Position numbers and translations under genes: made by a program. DNA of 53,318 nucleotides from an uncultured Bacteroidales bacterium. Lineage in GTDB: Bacteria; Bacteroidota; Bacteroidia; Bacteroidales; FEN-979. Position 1 is the stretch's first letter; each line of letters opens with the position of its first letter. The notes under the pieces were generated by a model. The model did no database searches, was not told where the DNA came from, and saw only the letters and a program-made list of their open reading frames with translations. The DNA lies in NCBI GenBank assembly GCA_903845055.1, contig CAIMWF010000116.1, positions 1 through 53,318 of the forward strand. Direction: 5' to 3'. This document shows positions 53,293-53,318 of this stretch, one piece after another.

Positions 53293-53311
53293 TCCCGAGT
53301 TTAACTCGGGA
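53293..53311. repeat. 19-bp palindrome in place of the D loop
   Basis: TCCCGAGTT-T-AACTCGGGA. It differs from the other two palindromes by a C-to-G change in one arm and the matching G-to-C change in the other, so pairing is kept. Confidence 0.9.
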
Positions 53312-53318
53312 CTCCACC

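Larger units (their letters stand above)
53240..53318 (-). pseudogene. Second tRNA-Met-like copy interrupted by two palindromes (partial, runs off window)
   Basis: Reading from the window end on the minus strand: GGTGGAG, a palindrome, GCTCGTTGGGCTCATA, a second palindrome, then CACAGGTTCGAATCCTG. The tRNA-Met segments match the intact gene closely, but the D loop is replaced by one palindrome (53293-53311) and the 3' anticodon strand plus variable loop by the other (53256-53274). The sequence after the T-arm (CCAGAATTTGG) does not match the acceptor of the intact tRNA. The 5' acceptor lies outside the window. It is unlikely to make a working tRNA. Confidence 0.72.

Noticed and set aside
53240-53318. 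tRNA gene with introns
   Set aside because: The palindromes replace tRNA bases rather than adding to them; removing them would not restore a complete cloverleaf.

Overview
The window comes from a member of the Bacteroidota, probably an uncultured, largely anaerobic environmental lineage (Bacteroidales-like). The evidence is: several secreted proteins with C-terminal type IX secretion (T9SS) sorting domains; promoters of the Bacteroidota form (-7 box TAnnTTTG, often with TTG/TTTG 17-21 bp upstream); a CarboxypepD-regulatory TonB receptor; a type VI secretion system of the Bacteroidota-specific subtype iii (tssN, tssO); and a phosphofructokinase whose active site looks pyrophosphate-dependent. 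No closer placement is possible from the sequence alone.

Layout. 1-14.9 kb is mostly housekeeping: the tail of a T9SS cargo protein, an ABC-F ATPase, an RND transporter / rfbA / polyprenyl synthase operon, a hydroxyacid dehydrogenase, PPi-type phosphofructokinase, aspartokinase, fructose-bisphosphatase and Mfd. 14.9-25.3 kb holds an export and scavenging group (lamin-tail protein, TonB receptor, two-HKD phospholipase D-like protein with an OB-fold domain, secreted endonuclease/phosphatase), with a dolichol-phosphate-mannose-type synthase, a dihydroorotase and a MORN-type lipoprotein among them. 25.5-27.4 kb has a coiled-coil lipoprotein and a secreted beta-propeller-like protein.

27.6-41.8 kb is a T6SS-iii locus made of two converging gene sets: tssG-N-K-O-E-F rightward (baseplate and membrane parts) and clpV / tssB-C-D-D-vgrG-PAAR leftward (unfoldase, sheath, tube, spike). 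A small papain-like cysteine protease upstream of clpV is the best effector candidate. tssP, tssQ and tssR are not recognisable here. 42.2-46.2 kb returns to metabolism (rRNA methyltransferase, acyl-CoA synthetase). 46.2-49.5 kb is a c-type cytochrome operon with a diheme cytochrome, a haem-bearing outer-membrane barrel and a monohaem cytochrome.

49.7-53.3 kb is a decayed, mobile-element-like tract: a frameshifted Ycf48-type T9SS protein, a 76-bp copy of a recombinase-tail ORF, heptamer repeats, a truncated hicA and frameshifted hicB, an intact Ycf48-type protein, the recombinase-tail ORF itself, and then the most unusual structure in the window. There an intact initiator tRNA-Met gene is followed by a terminator, a GIY-YIG nuclease ORF and a displaced tRNA-Met 3' fragment, while a second tRNA-Met-like copy lies upstream. 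Both defective copies carry 19-bp palindromes in place of tRNA segments. This looks like a tRNA-associated GIY-YIG cassette and is the main candidate for an undescribed system.
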